Assembly (NCBI GenBank): GCA_020846145.1
Contig: JADLEL010000219.1
Location: 62,001-126,000, forward strand
Length of the DNA: 64,000 bases
Reading direction: 5' to 3'
DNA from: Pirellulales bacterium
GTDB taxonomy: Bacteria; Planctomycetota; Planctomycetia; Pirellulales; Thermoguttaceae
The notes beneath the pieces were generated by a model. It was given only the letters and a program-made list of their open reading frames with translations. It was not told where the DNA came from and made no database searches. Both the position numbers and the translations under genes were made by a program. Shown here one piece after another: positions 62,788-64,000 of the stretch (positions are counted from its first letter, which is position 1; every line of letters begins with the position of its first letter).

Positions 62788-63276
62788 GCCGATCTTGTAT
62801 CGCAAAATCTTCTGTCATGCAAAGAAAAGGATTTTGAAAGGGGAAAAGAGCCGATTTGCCGGGCTATGGTGGGAGTTGTCGTGTCAGAAGGTACTTTATG
62901 GCATGATCTTGTCATTTATGAGGTTGATAGTAATACGACAGCGCTAACTTGATGCTGGATGTTAAAATGAGTAAATGCGGCATTTGTCTGGCCTGCCTAT
63001 TATGCCAGTCATACTTCCTGTTCTAACACAAAGACTGAGTTAGCGCTGCCGTAGTAACTACATGCCACGACATCGACTTTTATTGGCAGTATGGATTACA
63101 AGTGAATAGTACACCAACGCTAAATTGCCAAGCTGCGTTAATATGGTGAGTACGGACTGCACCCAATTGCCCCTACAGCTATCGACACAACCTTATTTGG
63201 CGGAAATGATCAATTTTGCGTTGACGTATTAGCATAGACGCGTAATCTTGATTAAAGATCGGGCCTTATGCTTTCG
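62788..63276. mobile_element. Gene-free region with a MITE-like inverted repeat (62928-63060)
   Basis: No gene is seen in these 489 bases. CAGCGCTAACT (62939-62949) and AGTTAGCGCTG (63038-63048) form a perfect 11-bp inverted repeat, and the match extends outward (TAGT..TACG) to about 22 bp. The ~133-bp unit has no coding capacity, so it looks like a MITE or an insertion-sequence remnant that may mark the junction between the island and the chromosome. Confidence 0.5.
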
Positions 63277-63690
63277 CTACAGGTGATAGTCTCCGGCGCT
63301 CTCAGGCTGGTAGCGGATGGCCTCCACCCGGATGTGCCGCCAGCCAGCGGGCACTTTCACTTCGATGATTTCGCCGACGCGGGAGCCGAGTAGCGCCCGG
63401 CCGATCGGAGCGAGCACGGAGATCCGCTCCAGGGCGACATCGGCACGCTCCGGATAGACGATGGTGCAGGTCTCGATCTCCCCGGTATCCAGGCCGCGGA
63501 GTTCCACGGTGGAGTTCATCGTCACCAGTTCAGGCGGCACCTCGTTCGGTTCCGCTCCTCTGGCGCGTTCCAAATCAGCCTCCAGAGCATGCAGGTACTC
63601 TTGTCGTTCGATGCCCAATGTTTGGGCCGATTGCAGCATGGTTCCCAGTCGCCGACGATCCTCATGGGTAATGGTGATGGTGGAAGTCAT
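63277..63690 (-). CDS. rnk: GreA/Rnk-type transcription factor, 137 aa
   Basis: The C-terminal FKBP-like domain of the GreA/GreB/Rnk group is clear: MNSTVELRGLDTGE, CTIVYPERADVALERISVL, APIGRALLGSRVGEIIEVKV. The N-terminal helix pair is short, as in Rnk. It binds RNA polymerase and affects elongation. Its start overlaps the stop of the upstream BON gene by four bases. It looks like ordinary chromosomal DNA. Confidence 0.8.
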   Translation of the reverse strand: MTSTITITHEDRRRLGTMLQSAQTLGIERQEYLHALEADLERARGAEPNEVPPELVTMNSTVELRGLDTGEIETCTIVYPERADVALERISVLAPIGRALLGSRVGEIIEVKVPAGWRHIRVEAIRYQPESAGDYHL

Positions 63691-64000
63691 TTTACAGTCT
63701 CCTTGATTGGTTGATTTATATGATTTTCTATAGGTCTGAGCCAGAAGGAAATATTCAGGGAAGGTTCACTCGTCACTTCGATCTGATTGACGATCCGCGT
63801 CACGCCATTAATTCGGCGCACCGCCTCTTGCGCAAGTTGTTTATGGAAGTAGGTGGGCAATTGCCCCCGGAGCAAGAGCACGCCATGTTCGTAGGAGAAC
63901 GATACCGTTCTGAGAACATGGTAAGCGCTCTGTTCTAGGGAACTCCGCACGGACTTGGCGACATTCTGCGAGTCGTCTGCGTGGCTCCGTATCCGTTGCA
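63687..64000 (-). CDS. BON-domain protein, partial
   Basis: The frame stays open to the right edge of the window, so the start is not seen; a GTG at 63950 is possible, but in-frame residues (SQNVAKSVRSSLEQS) continue upstream. The BON fold is visible: HVLRTVSFSYEHGVLLLRGQ, then QAVRRINGVT-like and IVNQIEV segments. BON domains bind membranes or glycans and often occur singly with stress genes. It overlaps the Rnk gene by four bases. Confidence 0.75.
   Translation of the reverse strand, partial: QRIRSHADDSQNVAKSVRSSLEQSAYHVLRTVSFSYEHGVLLLRGQLPTYFHKQLAQEAVRRINGVTRIVNQIEVTSEPSLNISFWLRPIENHINQPIKETVK

Overview
The window looks like an accessory region of a Planctomycetota chromosome. This phylum call is an inference from gene families I associate with planctomycete mobile DNA: the small MAKKPVHEIRLG-type protein, the protease-capsid fusion, a MAGDWIKIDHDLP-type phage replication protein, an MT-A70 methylase, and Rnk and BON genes at the right edge. 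Almost everything is mobile or defensive; only the last ~0.7 kb looks like ordinary chromosome.

Left element (1 to about 9.8 kb). All genes read leftward and end in a tyrosine integrase. The set is small: DNA-binding proteins, a phage replication protein, a long tape-measure-like protein, an HK97-type protease fused to a Mu gpT-like capsid protein, and small unknowns. I see no terminase, portal or tail set. The 3' half of a tRNA-Arg(UCG) gene without its 5' half lies at 9788-9829, as expected for the distal attachment site of an element inserted in a tRNA gene just off the left edge. This suggests a capsid-encoding satellite rather than a full prophage.

Middle element (about 9.9-44 kb). It begins with a second integrase and an excisionase-like protein. 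It carries an MT-A70 methylase, a type IV coupling protein with a polytopic membrane partner, and two winged-helix (Replic_Relax-like) proteins. Next comes a cluster with a kinase, a pseudokinase, a Cas4-like protein and membrane proteins. A plasmid-type ParA, ribbon-helix-helix and RepA module has four iteron-like repeats at a 22-23 bp period. About 1.65 kb downstream of repA has no credible reading frame but is packed with nested perfect helices, many closed by GNRA tetraloops on the + strand. I read it as a giant structured RNA, followed directly by a basic 239-residue protein. After it come three DUF6573 genes with zinc-ribbon partners and two copies of a 430-bp structured leader, UPF0489, DUF932, a PLP enzyme and a 1275-residue TPR protein.

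Right part (44-62.8 kb) is a defence-like island: a HEPN/nucleotidyltransferase pair, a DUF3696-type ATPase with a PLD-like partner, a papain-like hydrolase, an HD protein with a dGTPase, and a type I restriction system. A CARF-sigma54 activator (RtcR-like) sits upstream of hsdR, and a sigma54 -24/-12 promoter lies in the gap between them. The island is flanked at 44.0 and 61.5 kb by two diverged copies of a structured ~260-bp repeat whose main stem shows two compensatory base-pair changes. A third integrase follows, then a MITE-like inverted repeat, then rnk-like and BON genes.
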